64,000 bases of DNA. Source: an uncultured Clostridia bacterium (GTDB lineage Bacteria; Bacillota; Clostridia; Lachnospirales; CAG-274). The notes below the pieces were generated by a model. That model was not told the DNA's origin. It saw only the letters and a list, made by a program, of their open reading frames with translations, and made no database searches. Location: the NCBI GenBank assembly GCA_947628755.1, contig CANRBC010000016.1, forward strand, positions 1 through 64,000. Direction: 5' to 3'. The position numbers and the translations under genes were made by a program. Position 1 is the first letter of the stretch. The number at the start of each line of letters is the position of its first letter. Shown piece after piece: positions 18,110-28,137 of the stretch.

Positions 18110-19012
18110 CTATTCTATTATACCTCTTATTTCGCTTATATCCTCTATACCGTATTTCGCCATATATTCCTCTATGCCCTTTACGGTATCTGCCGTTGCC
18201 GTGGGGTTTATGAAATTGGCAGTACCTATGGCAACGGCTGTTGCTCCCGCCATTATAAACTCTATGGCGTCCTCGCCGTTTGAAATACCGCCCATGCCTA
18301 TAACGGGTACGTCTACGCACCTGCATACCTCATATACCATTCTCAGAGCTATGGGCTTTACCGCAGGACCGCTCATTCCCCCTATTTTTCTGTAAAGCAC
18401 AGGCGCTCTTCTGTGAATATCTATTTTCATTCCCGTAAGAGTGTTTATAAGACTGAGAGCGTCTGCGCCGCCCTTTACAGCCGCCTTGGCAGTAGCCGTT
18501 ATATCGGTTACATTGGGACTGAGCTTTACTATAAGGGGCTTATCCGCCTCCTTTTTCACCTCATACACTACCTTTTCCACCATAACGGGGTCTGTGCCGA
18601 AGGACATACCGCCCTCGTCTACATTGGGACAGGAAATATTCAACTCCAGAAGGTCTATATCCTGTCCTCTCAGCCTTCTTGTAACCGACTTATACTGCTC
18701 TATGGAATGACCGCATACGTTTACAACTATTTTGGTGTCGTACTGCCTTAAAAAAGGAATGTCGTTTTCTATAAAGTAGTCTACGCCGGGATTCTGCAAG
18801 CCTACGGAATTGAGCATACCGCCGTACACCTCGGCTATTCTCGGAGGCGGATTGCCCTGCCAGGGCTCTGCCGCTACGCCCTTTACAACAACAGCGCCTA
18901 TTTTATTAAGGTCTGTAAGCTCGGAATATTCCCTGCCGCTGCCGAAAGTACCGGAGGCTGTCATTACGGGATTCTTAAGCTCTACACCGCATATATTCAC
19001 CTTAGTATTCAT
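18110..19012 (-). CDS. pyrD: Dihydroorotate dehydrogenase B (NAD+), catalytic subunit
   Basis: Oxidises dihydroorotate to orotate in pyrimidine synthesis, passing electrons through PyrK to NAD+. The 300-residue FMN barrel has MTASGTFGSG near residue 17, KGVAAEPWQGNPPPR near 45-59, the class 1B loop LNISCPNVDEGG near 125-136 (Cys as catalytic base), and phosphate-binding GMGGISNGEDAIEFIMAGA near 235-253. The ATG at 19012 shares its A with the pyrK stop (TGATG), which sets the start. Upstream GTG codons are less likely. Confidence 0.95.
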   Translation of the reverse strand: MNTKVNICGVELKNPVMTASGTFGSGREYSELTDLNKIGAVVVKGVAAEPWQGNPPPRIAEVYGGMLNSVGLQNPGVDYFIENDIPFLRQYDTKIVVNVCGHSIEQYKSVTRRLRGQDIDLLELNISCPNVDEGGMSFGTDPVMVEKVVYEVKKEADKPLIVKLSPNVTDITATAKAAVKGGADALSLINTLTGMKIDIHRRAPVLYRKIGGMSGPAVKPIALRMVYEVCRCVDVPVIGMGGISNGEDAIEFIMAGATAVAIGTANFINPTATADTVKGIEEYMAKYGIEDISEIRGIIE

Positions 19013-19776
19013 CACCAACACACCTCCCTGCTGTCAAACACAGGACCGTCCTTGCACACCTTTTTGTATACCACCTTGTCATTTTCCCTTATGGGAACGA
19101 CGCAGCCTACGCAAGCGCCTATGCCGCACGCCATTCTTTCCTCCATGGAAACTCGGCATTTTATGCTTTTCTCCTCCGCCCATTGGGAAAGAGCCTTAAG
19201 CATTACTTTAGGACCGCAGGAGTATATAATGTCTGCTGAAATATCCTCCGCCTTCAGCAGCTCCACAACATTTCCCTTAAAGCCGAGAGAACCGTCGTCT
19301 GTGGCAATATATACCCTTGCGCCTGCCTCTCTGAATTCGTCGGCAAGGAAAGAGCCTGTCCTGTATCCAAGTACGGCTATTTTGTTGCAATTAAGCTGCT
19401 TGCAGGTCTCCAGAAGAGGCGGTATGCCTATGCCGCCGCCTACGAGAAGCGCCGTATCCTCTACATTTTCCGTAAGGGTATAGCCGTTGCCACAAGGACC
19501 AAGCACCCTCAGACCGTCGCCTGCTTTAAGCTGTGAAAAAAGCTCCGTTCCCTTTCCTACTATCTGAAATACAAGGCGTATAGTTCCCTGTATCTTGTTT
19601 ATTTCGCATATACTTATGGGTCTTGAAAGAAGATTCGCCCCGTTGTCGGGATACACCTCCACAAATTGTCCCGCCCTTGCTTCTCTTGCAATGTGGGAGC
19701 ATTTCAACACCAGACTGCATATATTTTCACTTATAAATTCATTTGAAATTATTATTGCATTTTCTATCGCCTTCAT
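19012..19776 (-). CDS. pyrK: Dihydroorotate dehydrogenase B electron-transfer subunit
   Basis: FAD and [2Fe-2S] protein that shuttles electrons from the PyrD FMN to NAD+. The 254-residue protein has the flavin-binding LLSRPISICEIN near residue 49, the NAD-binding LLVGGGIGIPPLLE near 107-120, and the four cluster cysteines in MACGIGACVGCVV near 217-229 plus VCKDGPVF near 240-247. It is first in a pyrK-pyrD-lipoprotein operon with one-base overlap to pyrD. Other pyr genes are not in the window. Confidence 0.95.
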   Translation of the reverse strand: MKAIENAIIISNEFISENICSLVLKCSHIAREARAGQFVEVYPDNGANLLSRPISICEINKIQGTIRLVFQIVGKGTELFSQLKAGDGLRVLGPCGNGYTLTENVEDTALLVGGGIGIPPLLETCKQLNCNKIAVLGYRTGSFLADEFREAGARVYIATDDGSLGFKGNVVELLKAEDISADIIYSCGPKVMLKALSQWAEEKSIKCRVSMEERMACGIGACVGCVVPIRENDKVVYKKVCKDGPVFDSREVCW

Positions 19777-20055
19777 AACTTCCTCCTTTAAGGTTTATAA
19801 CCTCATTGTAAATCATTTCCGCCTATTTTACAAGCATAAAAAAATACCGTGTAAAATACGGTAGATTTTTGCTGCCTCTCCACTTCAAGCCTCCCCTTCA
19901 TAGAAGGGGAGGCTAGGGTTGTGGCGATGACTTGCTTTTGAAATATCAAAATTACTGAACATTGCACAGAAGAAGTATCTGACGATAGTGTAAAATAATC
20001 GCCGCAGCGCCCATGTATGTCGATTTTATCAGCGCTTGGGCTGACATTTTATTGA
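19777..20055. other. Intergenic region with several hairpins
   Basis: Three stems are visible. TACCGT/ACGGTA with T tails lies near 19846-19864. AGCCTCCCCTTC with GAAGGGGAGGCT lies near 19888-19913 and resembles the hairpins inside the MITE-like repeats. A weaker CAGC/GCTG stem near 20014-20044 could terminate the activase transcript. No gene is present. Confidence 0.5.
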
Positions 20056-23000
20056 TTATTCTCTTGCGGCTGCGACCTCTCGTGCAAGATTTTTCTCGGC
20101 GGCAGAAAGCATCAGCTTTATTCTGTTGACCTGATTTACCTCGCTTGCGCCCGGGTCATAGTCTATGGCAACGATATTGCTGTTTTTATTTCTGCGCTTA
20201 AGCTCCTTTATGACGCCCTTGCCCGTAACATGATTGGGAAGGCACGCAAAGGGCTGAGTACATATATTGTTAGGCACGCCGCTGTGTATAAGCTCCACAA
20301 GCTCGGCGGTAAGGAACCAGCCTTCGCCTGTCTGATTGCAAAGGCTGACTATATCCTTTGCCATTTCGCCCAGCTCCGCAATATCGCAGGGCGGTTCAAA
20401 GCGCTTGCTTTCCTTAAGGGCGTCGCTCATACAACGTCTGTAACCCTCTATAAATTTAATACCTGCAGAGGTCATAACCGTAGTGCTGTGCTTCATGCCA
20501 AAGTATTTTTCCTTGAACTGAGCATTATAAAGGCTATAGGTAAAGAAATTGAGCAAATCGGGAACGACAGCCTCTGCGCCCTCCTTTTCAAGGAGAGTAA
20601 CAATATCGTTGTTAGCGGTAGGGTGGAATTTTACAAGTATTTCTCCCACAACGCCTACCTTTGGCTTGACAATGCTCTCATCAAGAGGAAGCTCGTCGAA
20701 GTCCTTAACTATTGCCTTTACATTCCTTTTGAATTCCTTGTAGCTTCTTCTCTTTACCGCCTCTTTGCAGACGGAATTCCATTTTTCATAAAGGGCGTTG
20801 GCAGAGCCCTTTACCTTTTCATAGGGTCTTACCTTATAGAGCACCCTCATGAACAAATCCCCGTAAAGCACAGCCTGTAAAAGACCTATTGCCAGCTTCG
20901 GAGTGATTTTAAAGCCGGGATTTTTTTCAAGACCGCTTGCATTTACGGAAATAACGGGAATATTCCCCATACCCGCCTTTCTGAGCGCTCGTCTTATAAA
21001 GCCAATGTAGTTGGTGGCACGGCAGCCGCCTCCCGTCTGGCTTATCATAAGTGAAACGTTGTCAAGGTCGTATTTGCCCGACTGTAATGCCTTTAAAAGC
21101 TGTCCCACTGTAATAAGAGCAGGATAGCAGGCGTCGTTGTTTACATATTTAAGACCTATATCTATACAGTCCTTGTCTATGGCAGGCATAAGCTCTATAT
21201 TGTAGCCGCAGTTCTCCATGGCAGACTTTGCAATATCAAAATGTATAGGCGACATCTGAGGCATAAGTATGGTATGGTTCTTTTTCATCTCTTTTGTAAA
21301 GAGTATCCTCTCCCTGTTCTTAAGGGGAGAATGAGGTCTGAAGCTCTTTGCGCGTCTTTCCTCAAGAGCCGCAAAAAGTGAACGTATCCTTATCCTTACA
21401 GGACCTAAGTTGTTTACCTCGTCTATTTTAAGAACGGTGTATATCTTGCCGGAAGCCGCAAGTATATCGTGTACCTCGTCGGTAGTAACGGCGTCAAGAC
21501 CACAGCCGAAGCTGTTGAGCTGCACAAGCTCTATATTCTCCTGCTCTCTTACAAAGCTCGCAGCAGCATATAGCCTTGAATGATATGCCCATTGGTCTCT
21601 TACGTTAAGGGGACGCGGCACCTTATCCATGCCAAGATGAGCTATGCTGTCCTCTGTAAGCACGGCTATGCCGTAGCTCACTATCATTTCAGGTATACCG
21701 TGATTTATCTCCGGGTCAACGTGATAGGGGCGTCCCGCTATGACAATGCCCGTCATTTCGTTTTCCTTTATATATTCAAGGGTTTCCTCGCCCTTTTTGC
21801 GCATATCCTCTCTAAAGGACATAAGCTCCTTCCAGCCTGCTCTTGCAGCCTTTTCAACCTCAGTCTTGTCTATTTCGGGGAATTCCTCCTGTAAACGCCT
21901 TACAAGAACATCTTCATTTCCCAGAGAGAAAAACGGGTTTCTGAAATCTATATTTTTTTCTCTTATATCCTCTACGTTATTCTTTATGTTTTCGGGATAG
22001 CTTGTGACTATGGGACAGTTGTAATGATTGTCCGCAGAGGCTATTTCCTTTGTTTCATAGGCAACGCAGGGATAGAATATGAATTTAACTCCGTCGTCTA
22101 TAAGGCTCTTTATATGACCGTGTACTATTTTGGCAGGATAGCAGGCGGATTCGCTTGGTATGGACTCTATACCCTGCTCGTATACTCCTCTGCTGCTCTT
22201 GGGACTTAATTTTACACTATATCCCAGCTTTGTGAAGAACGTAAACCAAAGAGGATAGTCCTCATACATATTAAGGGCGCGGGGTATGCCCACAACGCCT
22301 CTTTTGGCAGCAGATTCGGGTATAGGCTCATAGTTGAAAAGCCTTTCGTACTTGTATTCAAAAAGGTTGGGAACGCAGCCTCTTGAAGCCTCCTTGCCAA
22401 GTCCTCTCTCACAGCGGTTGCCCGATACAAAACGTCTGCCTCCGCTGAATTTGTTTATTGTAAGCAGGCAGTTGTTTCCACAGCCCTTGCAGCGTGTAAA
22501 GCTCGTAGTTATCTCCAAATCCTCCAGCTTGTCTGCCGTAAGGAGAGTAGAGCTTTCGCCCTCGACATATTTTTCCTTGGCTATAACGGCTGCGCCGAAA
22601 GCGCCCATTATACCGCTTATATCGGGGCGTATAGCATCTCTTTCGGAAATAAGCTCAAAGCTCCTGAGTACAGCTTCGTTATAGAATGTGCCGCCCTGTA
22701 CTACTATATGCTCGCCAAGGTCCGTAGGGTCGGTTATTTTTATTACCTTCTGGAGGGCATTTTTTATAACAGAGTAGGCAAGACCCGCTGAAATATCGGC
22801 AACCTCTGCGCCCTCCTTCTGAGCCTGCTTTACTCTGGAATTCATAAATACAGTACAGCGTGAGCCTAAGTCAATGGGACTTTTGGCAAACAACGCGCCC
22901 TTGGCAAAGGACTGTACGCTCAGTCCGAGACTTCTTGCAAAGGTCTCTATAAAAGAGCCGCAGCCTGCCGAACAGGCTTCGTTTAAAAGCACGCTGTCTA

Positions 23001-24303
23001 TAACTCCGTCCTTTATTCGTATACATTTCATATCCTGACCGCCTATGTCAAGTATGAAATCCACCTTTGGGTCGAAAAATGCCGCCGCCTTATAGTGGGC
23101 AACGGTCTCTATTTCGCCCAGATCCACCATAAGAGCCTCTTTGATAAGACCCTCGCCATAGCCTGTAACGCAGGCTTTCTTTATCTCAACGTCTTGGGGC
23201 AGTATGCTGTATATCTGCTTAAGAGCGTTCATTACCATTTTAAGGGGATTTCCCTCGTTTCCTGCATAGAAGGAATAGAGCAAATCGCCGTCCTCACCTA
23301 TAAGCGCCAGCTTGGAGGTAGTAGAGCCTGCGTCTATGCCAAGATAAGCGTTTCCTTTATAGCTGTCAAGGTCGCCCTTTTTCACCTTCGCCTTGTCGTG
23401 TCTTTCCTTAAAGGCTTTGTATTCCTCTTGATTTCTGAAAAGAGGAGAAAGTCTGTTTATCTCCATTGTAATGTGCTTTTCGCCCTTAAGATTGGCAATA
23501 AGCCTGTCAAAGTCAAATGTATCCTCATTCCTTTCAGATGAAATGGCAGAGCCCATGGCGGCAAAAAGGTGAGAATCCTCTACCTCTATTACCTCGTCGT
23601 CTCCTAAATCAAGCACATCTACAAATCTTGCCTTAAGCTCCGTAAGGAAATGGAGAGGACCGCCCAAAAACGCCACTCTGCCCTTTATAGGCTTGCCGCA
23701 GGCAAGACCGCTTATTGTCTGATTAACAACAGCCTGGAATATAGATACAGCCAAATCGGACTTGGCAGCGCCCTCGTTTATAAGAGGCTGAATATCGCTC
23801 TTGGCAAATACGCCGCAGCGCGCCGCTATGGGGTAAATAACGTTGTAGCTCTTGGCATATTCGTTAAGTCCCTCGGCGTCTGTCTGCAGAAGTGAAGCCA
23901 TCTGGTCGATAAAAGAGCCTGTACCTCCCGCGCATATACCGTTCATTCTCTGCTCTATACCGCCTGTAAAATATATTATCTTGGCGTCTTCTCCGCCTAT
24001 CTCTATGGCGACATCTGTCTGAGGCGCTCTGAAATCTATGGCATTGGATACCGCTACGACCTCCTGTATAAAGGGTATGCCTATCCATTCGCCTATGGAA
24101 AGGCCGCCGCTGCCTGTTATCATGGCGGTAAATTCTATATTGCCCAAATCCCTTTTGGCGTCCTCTATAAGACCAAGCAGGGTCTCCTGTATATTGGAGC
24201 GGTGACGCCTGTAATCCTTAAAAATTATGCTGTTTTTTTCATCTAATACCACGAGCTTGATAGTAGTTGAACCTATATCAATACCAGCCCTATAATTACC
24301 CAT
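20056..24303 (-). CDS. Giant 2-hydroxyacyl-CoA dehydratase activator-like protein
   Basis: A 1415-residue fusion of the family that joins BadF/BadG/HgdC-type ATPase domains to dehydratase-like modules. Two ASKHA ATPase domains are seen: [13 protein letters not shown] near residue 5 with [13 protein letters not shown] near 123, and [14 protein letters not shown] near 318 with [15 protein letters not shown] near 435. Those cysteines normally hold a [4Fe-4S] cluster between subunits. A Cys-rich linker ([18 protein letters not shown] near 615) and DUF2229/HgdB-like modules follow (ESACYPAK near 710; [15 protein letters not shown] near 1065; [15 protein letters not shown] near 1095). Such proteins are common single genes in clostridia. 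The true substrate is unknown. AAAGGGAG sets the start at 24303. No hgdAB-type dehydratase genes lie adjacent. Confidence 0.88.
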   Translation of the reverse strand: MGNYRAGIDIGSTTIKLVVLDEKNSIIFKDYRRHRSNIQETLLGLIEDAKRDLGNIEFTAMITGSGGLSIGEWIGIPFIQEVVAVSNAIDFRAPQTDVAIEIGGEDAKIIYFTGGIEQRMNGICAGGTGSFIDQMASLLQTDAEGLNEYAKSYNVIYPIAARCGVFAKSDIQPLINEGAAKSDLAVSIFQAVVNQTISGLACGKPIKGRVAFLGGPLHFLTELKARFVDVLDLGDDEVIEVEDSHLFAAMGSAISSERNEDTFDFDRLIANLKGEKHITMEINRLSPLFRNQEEYKAFKERHDKAKVKKGDLDSYKGNAYLGIDAGSTTSKLALIGEDGDLLYSFYAGNEGNPLKMVMNALKQIYSILPQDVEIKKACVTGYGEGLIKEALMVDLGEIETVAHYKAAAFFDPKVDFILDIGGQDMKCIRIKDGVIDSVLLNEACSAGCGSFIETFARSLGLSVQSFAKGALFAKSPIDLGSRCTVFMNSRVKQAQKEGAEVADISAGLAYSVIKNALQKVIKITDPTDLGEHIVVQGGTFYNEAVLRSFELISERDAIRPDISGIMGAFGAAVIAKEKYVEGESSTLLTADKLEDLEITTSFTRCKGCGNNCLLTINKFSGGRRFVSGNRCERGLGKEASRGCVPNLFEYKYERLFNYEPIPESAAKRGVVGIPRALNMYEDYPLWFTFFTKLGYSVKLSPKSSRGVYEQGIESIPSESACYPAKIVHGHIKSLIDDGVKFIFYPCVAYETKEIASADNHYNCPIVTSYPENIKNNVEDIREKNIDFRNPFFSLGNEDVLVRRLQEEFPEIDKTEVEKAARAGWKELMSFREDMRKKGEETLEYIKENEMTGIVIAGRPYHVDPEINHGIPEMIVSYGIAVLTEDSIAHLGMDKVPRPLNVRDQWAYHSRLYAAASFVREQENIELVQLNSFGCGLDAVTTDEVHDILAASGKIYTVLKIDEVNNLGPVRIRIRSLFAALEERRAKSFRPHSPLKNRERILFTKEMKKNHTILMPQMSPIHFDIAKSAMENCGYNIELMPAIDKDCIDIGLKYVNNDACYPALITVGQLLKALQSGKYDLDNVSLMISQTGGGCRATNYIGFIRRALRKAGMGNIPVISVNASGLEKNPGFKITPKLAIGLLQAVLYGDLFMRVLYKVRPYEKVKGSANALYEKWNSVCKEAVKRRSYKEFKRNVKAIVKDFDELPLDESIVKPKVGVVGEILVKFHPTANNDIVTLLEKEGAEAVVPDLLNFFTYSLYNAQFKEKYFGMKHSTTVMTSAGIKFIEGYRRCMSDALKESKRFEPPCDIAELGEMAKDIVSLCNQTGEGWFLTAELVELIHSGVPNNICTQPFACLPNHVTGKGVIKELKRRNKNSNIVAIDYDPGASEVNQVNRIKLMLSAAEKNLAREVAAARE

Positions 24304-24442
24304 AGTAAAGACTCCCTTTGAATAAATATATTCATAATACAAATGTTTAAACCAACTTTTTATCCTTATATACTATATCACAAACCATCGCATTTTTCAA
24401 CAAAAAAGTAAATATGTATTTTCTGCGGAAAATGCCAAAAAA

Positions 24443-24486
24443 AGCTGTCGGCGCAGTCAATATTGCATTAACACAGCTGCGCCGAC
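24443..24486 (-). terminator. Terminator of the collagen-like/glycosyltransferase genes
   Basis: A 10-bp stem (GTCGGCGCAG at 24447-24456 with 24477-24486) is followed on the minus strand by AGC and seven Ts. It lies in the 296-base gap 24304-24599, which otherwise holds only AT-rich DNA. Confidence 0.75.
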
Positions 24487-24599
24487 TTAAGGAGAATCGG
24501 CATAGCTATACTGCTGATATATGATTTTGTACAGAGCAATGCCGCTTTTTCCTTTAAATATATTTTCCGATAAATCTCTCATTATTGCCGAGCCTTTCA

Positions 24600-25637
24600 T
24601 TATTCAGGTGATAATTCGGGAGTTTCCTCCGTATACTTATCCGCTTTTTTGTATATGCCCATATTCAAGGCGGCGGCAGACACCATATAATAAGGGGTGC
24701 TGTCCCAGCAGAAGCTCTCGTTTATATAGGTCGGAGATTTTTCCTTTATTCTCAGCGCCTCCGTTGTCATGGCGTATACCATATACCATTTTTTAAGCTC
24801 ATAAGCCAAAAAAGCCATTTCCATATATGGCTCGCGGGTATACGGAGCTTCGGCTATGGCTCTGTAAAGCCAGCCTTCAGCCTCCTTATAGTTTCCCAAC
24901 GCCCTGTAACATCTTGCTATATAGCGCATAGATGCGGCTCTTTCATCCCTGTGGGCGGCAGAAGGCATTTTAAGGTGCATTTTAAGTACCTCTATGCTCT
25001 TGTTCCACTTGCCGTAGAACATAAGCTCACGCCCAAGATAATGGGCGTTTTCGGCATTATCCGGCTCTTCCTTTAATGCCGATGTAAGAAGCTCCATATA
25101 CTGTGTCTGAGGGCTAAGAGGCTCGGAGAAGCGGTTTAAATGTATCCTTGGCTCTGTTACGCAGTTATAGGGTCCTTCCCCTTCATACATAAGAACCTCG
25201 TGAACGGGATATACCCACCTGAAGCCTTTTCGGCTGTGAATCTTATCTCCCGTGAACACGACTTTTCCGCCTCTTTCGGAAGCAATATTCCATGTATATG
25301 TGTACATTAGCCTTGATGTATCCCTTTCCCATACATTTTCCAGAAGCTCTCTCCAGCCTTTATCAAAAGTTTCGTCAAGGTCTGCAGCAACACATATATC
25401 CACATTGGCAGGCACGAAGCCGAGAGATATATTTCTTGCCGTATCAAAGCGCAGCTTAGGCAGCTCGGCAGTCTGCACATTTGCCCCTCCCGATATAAGC
25501 CTTTCAACGGTATTGTCCTCGGAACCGATGTCCGTAACATATATTTCATCTGCCTCGCTCATAGCTTCAAGCCATTTATCCACGAATTTTTCCTTATTTT
25601 TGCATATTGCATACACGGCTATACTGTATCCTTTCAT
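24600..25637 (-). CDS. Family-2-like glycosyltransferase with C-terminal TPR-like repeats
   Basis: A 345-residue cytoplasmic protein. The N-terminal GT-A-like domain shows YSIAVYAICKNKEKFVDKWL near residues 4-23, DEIYVTDIGSEDNTVE near 29-44, and an acidic ICVAADLDETFDKGW block near 77-91 that carries the metal-binding acidic cluster. The C-terminal half (about 180-330) looks like tetratricopeptide helices (NAENAHYLGRELMFYGKWNK; YIARCYRALGNYKEAEGWLY). GAGAGGG sets the start. It follows the collagen-like gene by 84 bases on the same strand. Glycosylation of that protein, as for BclA-type fibres, is a reasonable inference but not shown. Confidence 0.82.
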   Translation of the reverse strand: MKGYSIAVYAICKNKEKFVDKWLEAMSEADEIYVTDIGSEDNTVERLISGGANVQTAELPKLRFDTARNISLGFVPANVDICVAADLDETFDKGWRELLENVWERDTSRLMYTYTWNIASERGGKVVFTGDKIHSRKGFRWVYPVHEVLMYEGEGPYNCVTEPRIHLNRFSEPLSPQTQYMELLTSALKEEPDNAENAHYLGRELMFYGKWNKSIEVLKMHLKMPSAAHRDERAASMRYIARCYRALGNYKEAEGWLYRAIAEAPYTREPYMEMAFLAYELKKWYMVYAMTTEALRIKEKSPTYINESFCWDSTPYYMVSAAALNMGIYKKADKYTEETPELSPE

Positions 25638-25721
25638 ACTACCTACCCTCTCAAAAAGTCGGGAGGACAGTTTACCCATCCTCCCTGACTATGATTATTG
25701 CTCAAATGAGCCGAGCCTTTA

Positions 25722-26387
25722 TCACGAGAGCCTTACTATTACAACAGACGCAGATACGGAGGGCGTTTCCGCATCTCCCTGTGTAAGAGAAAACTGAGTG
25801 TCTCCCACATTTCTGATTGTAATAACAGAATCGGGAGCTGTTATGTTTATAACAAATGTACCCGTGACAGTCGGAGCTTTTGCACCTTTCTCAACAGCCG
25901 TATAGGATACAGGCGTTTCGTCAACTGCGACTGCAAGCTCCGCCTCGTCGTCTGAGGCTATGCTGAACTGTACCAGATAATATCCAGGCTCGGCAATGGT
26001 AAATCCACCGTTTCCGTCAGAGGTTATACCGTCGCCTGAGACAGCTCCCTCTGTGGTAAAGGGTACTGCCGTATCCGTTTCTACATTGACCTTCTCTCCC
26101 TTTGTCACAGAGTTATAATAATCAACGGCGGCACAAGAGCCCGGCGGACCTTGCGGACCTACGGGACCTTGCGGACCTGCCGGACCTTGTGCGCCCTGTG
26201 GACCTTGCGCACCCTGAGCGCCCTGAGCCCCCTGTGGACCCTGCGGACCTTGTGCGCCCTGGGCTCCCGTAAGACCTCTCGGACCCTGCGGACCTGCCGG
26301 ACCTTGTGGACCCACAGGTCCTTGACCGCAGCAGCAGTTTCTTCCGAATGTATTATTAGCCGAATTGCTGCATCTGCACCCTGCCAT
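25722..26387 (-). CDS. Collagen-like protein with C-terminal jelly-roll-type domain (BclA-like)
   Basis: A 221-residue protein: a short Cys-rich N-terminus ([12 protein letters not shown]...NCCCG), about 20 uninterrupted Gly-X-Y triplets (roughly residues 26-86, mostly GPQ, GAQ and GPA), then a domain of about 130 residues with a [10 protein letters not shown] strand typical of C1q/TNF-like trimer heads. Family members form fibres on the exosporium or spore surface. GGAAG eight bases before the ATG sets the start. There is no signal peptide, which fits a spore-surface protein made in the mother cell. A candidate sigma-K -10 lies upstream. The Gly-X-Y tract is prone to length change. Confidence 0.9.
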   Translation of the reverse strand: MAGCRCSNSANNTFGRNCCCGQGPVGPQGPAGPQGPRGLTGAQGAQGPQGPQGAQGAQGAQGPQGAQGPAGPQGPVGPQGPPGSCAAVDYYNSVTKGEKVNVETDTAVPFTTEGAVSGDGITSDGNGGFTIAEPGYYLVQFSIASDDEAELAVAVDETPVSYTAVEKGAKAPTVTGTFVINITAPDSVITIRNVGDTQFSLTQGDAETPSVSASVVIVRLS

Positions 26388-26437
26388 AATGACCACTTCC
26401 TTCAAAAATTAATAGAGAAGCTGTACACCTCCCTTAT

Positions 26438-26466
26438 TAATATATGACAGGCTGTTTTTTTTGTTA
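26438..26466 (-). promoter_or_regulatory. Candidate sigma-K-type promoter of the collagen-like gene
   Basis: On the minus strand CATATATTA (26438-26446) matches the sigma-K -10 pattern CATANNNTA. AACA stands about 15 bases upstream as a possible -35 AC element. The short motif can arise by chance in AT-rich DNA; the mother-cell context of the gene is what supports it. Confidence 0.4.
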
Positions 26467-26533
26467 CAAATCAAAAAAATAAATTTATTGTTTACTTTTT
26501 CACGAAAATGCTATATAATTAATTTTGTTATAT

Positions 26534-26606
26534 GCTACCGTAGCTCAGCAGGTAGAGCAGCTCACTCGTAATGAGCAGGTCGTCCGTTCGAATCGGATCG
26601 GTAGCT
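26534..26606 (+). tRNA. tRNA-Thr (anticodon CGT)
   Basis: Cloverleaf with acceptor GCTACCG/CGGTAGC, D-arm GCTC...GAGC, anticodon stem GCTCA/TGAGC with loop CTCGTAA (anticodon CGT, reads ACG), and T-arm with TTCGAAT. CCA is not encoded. Foreign DNA begins just downstream. Confidence 0.95.
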
Positions 26607-26666
26607 TAAAAAAATATCCCCCGGCAAAGGCGGTACAACTAAGTAATTTATGATCTCTGGGAAATT

Positions 26667-26701
26667 CGGCATAGTCGTGAAATGTGGCTATGTCGTTTTT
26701 T
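26667..26701 (+). terminator. Terminator downstream of tRNA-Thr
   Basis: CGGCATAG (26667-26674) pairs with CTATGTCG (26688-26695, one G-U) and is followed by six Ts. Confidence 0.7.
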
Positions 26702-27360
26702 CTTGCCTTTTAGTGGGCAGACAGTTCCATACGATGCAGATGCGCTGGAGTTTGTAGCCGGCTACGCGCTCGGTCTGGGAACTGTAATCACTCCAATCGC
26801 CATTGCTATACAGCTTGCGAAACTTCTCGCCGTTTTTCTGCTTATGAAGGAAGAATCTGTGACAGCAGGCCATTCCTTGAGAAATTTCGTCATTGCGAAA
26901 CGGACGATAAGTACCTTGCAGAATTTAACAAAAGTATGAAAATCTCATGTCCGATGTTCTGGAGACTTTCCAGGATATAAGGATAAGGCTCCATAAAAAC
27001 AAAAAAACCGGCAAAATTGAGATGGGTGCCGATGTGAAATCTGTATTCGATATAGCATGGTATACTTTTGCTCGTCTGGTAGCGGATGTGGCACCACCGA
27101 TTGATGAAGATTTGAACTATTTCGAGTCTCAAGGCTCTGTTCTGACCTGCATGACCTGTGGGGAATACTTTGTCCGTCATTCCAGCAGACAGCGGTATTG
27201 CGACAATCCGAACTGTAAAAGAGAGAGGAATAACCAAAAAGCCGGAGCATATCACGAAAGAAAAAAGGGAACAACAATAAATAATCCTCGTTGTGATACC
27301 ACAAATTGGTACAGCAACGAGGCTTTCTTTATAGCTTCAATATCTTATATTTATGCCTGA
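26700..27360 (+). pseudogene. Decayed gene with C-terminal CX2C...CX4C zinc-finger (DUF6076-like)
   Basis: Protein-like sequence runs through three frames. First comes a segment ending in ...VPYDADALEFVAGYALG (to about 26800). Then comes a frame with FRHCETDDKYLAEFNKSM (about 26885-26938). Finally there is an open frame from 26929 to 27360 whose ATG at 26947 starts MSDVLETFQDIRIRL. The last part carries CMTCGEYF...RYCDNPNCKRERNN, a CX2C-X13-CX4C finger near its residues 68-90. After ERKK the tail looks like out-of-frame junk. It resembles the DUF6076-type proteins common on clostridial mobile elements; that name is from memory and unverified. I read it as a frameshifted, truncated cargo gene of the island. 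Confidence 0.55.
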
Positions 27361-27405
27361 AGTGTAAAATTTGCTTCGTTCTTTCTTTTTGTTGCTTATA
27401 GCCCG

Positions 27406-27434
27406 TTGCCTCAAACTCCGTTTACTCATATAAT
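27406..27434 (+). promoter_or_regulatory. Promoter of the regulator/endonuclease operon
   Basis: TTGCCT (27406-27411), a 17-base spacer and a perfect TATAAT (27429-27434), 22 bases before the XRE start codon. Confidence 0.75.
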
Positions 27435-27456
27435 ATTAATATGGAGGTGTATCTCT

Positions 27457-27672
27457 ATGATTACTGAAGACTTAGGTAAACGAATACGTGAGCTGCGCCA
27501 GAAAACCGGGCTGAGCCAAGAAAAGTTCGCGCTGAAAATAGGTATGGACAGAACCTACTTTGCATCCGTAGAGGCTGGTAGGTGGAACATTGCTATCTGC
27601 AATATAAAGAAAATTTCTGATGGGCTGGGTGTGACGCTCAGTGAGTTATTTGATTTTGATGAATTACAATGA
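27457..27672 (+). CDS. XRE-family HTH regulator, putative R-M controller protein
   Basis: A 71-residue Cro/C1-type helix-turn-helix protein starting MITEDLGKRIRELRQ, with the recognition region TGLSQEKFALKIGMDRTYFASVEAG near residues 18-42. Size and position, directly before a restriction gene, match controller (C) proteins of type II systems. These bind their own promoter and time endonuclease expression. TGGAGG precedes the ATG at 27457. Its stop overlaps the next start (ATGA at 27669). Base composition and greater use of ATT for Ile differ from the host genes nearby. Confidence 0.88.
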   Translation: MITEDLGKRIRELRQKTGLSQEKFALKIGMDRTYFASVEAGRWNIAICNIKKISDGLGVTLSELFDFDELQ

Positions 27673-28124
27673 AAATAAAAGGCAATAGCATATTCCCGTT
27701 GATAAAAATCAAAACCCCAGCAGGCATAGATTTTTTCAATACGCATAAAGAGATTATTGACTCCATCGATTTCGTTTAGTTTTGCAGATTTGGCAAAAAC
27801 AATATTAAGTACGATACAATTTCTTCATGTGCGCCAATTCTTTTCATTAATAATTCCGGTATTTCTAAGGACGGTATTTATATTGCTCGTTATAAAGCCA
27901 TTGAAAATAACCTTAGCGAAAAAGAAGGCGCATATCCAAAATATTATCATAACATTCAACAGCAGCCCGCCATGTGGTTTAAGATTTCTGAAATTAAGCC
28001 GATGGAATACGATATATTCATTGAAAGTTTCATTGGCTCCTCAAGCGGCGGCGATATTGACAAAATACTCAAGTCCATGTGTCCCGCATTTTTTATTATG
28101 TTAACCAAAAACGTTGTTATTTAA
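27669..28124 (+). pseudogene. TAG-interrupted gene between controller and endonuclease
   Basis: A frame starting MKIKGNSIFPLIKIKT at 27669, coupled by ATGA to the XRE gene, runs 36 codons to a TAG at 27777-27779. It then continues uninterrupted for another 114 codons to TAA at 28122-28124. The TAA abuts the ribosome site of the endonuclease gene. Codon use and amino-acid make-up stay protein-like across the TAG, so a single nonsense mutation of a gene of about 150 residues is the simplest reading. The part after the TAG includes GISKDGIYIARYKAIENN and AMWFKISEIKPMEYD. I do not recognise the family; a small PUA-like modified-DNA reader is only a thought. Amber readthrough cannot be excluded. 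Confidence 0.65.
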
Positions 28125-28137
28125 GGAGGAAATTACT

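Noticed and set aside
26688-26939. Short frames on both strands just after tRNA-Thr, one with a hydrophobic stretch
   Set aside because: Best explained as fragments of the frameshifted zinc-finger gene; the plus frame starts inside a terminator hairpin.
27777-27779. TAG as a pyrrolysine codon
   Set aside because: No PYLIS-like evidence or pyl genes are in the window; a simple nonsense mutation in a decaying island is likelier, though not proven.
27757-28104. Plus-strand frame of 115 codons before the endonuclease gene
   Set aside because: It is out of phase with the better frame 27669-28124, which couples to the controller gene and ends at the endonuclease ribosome site.
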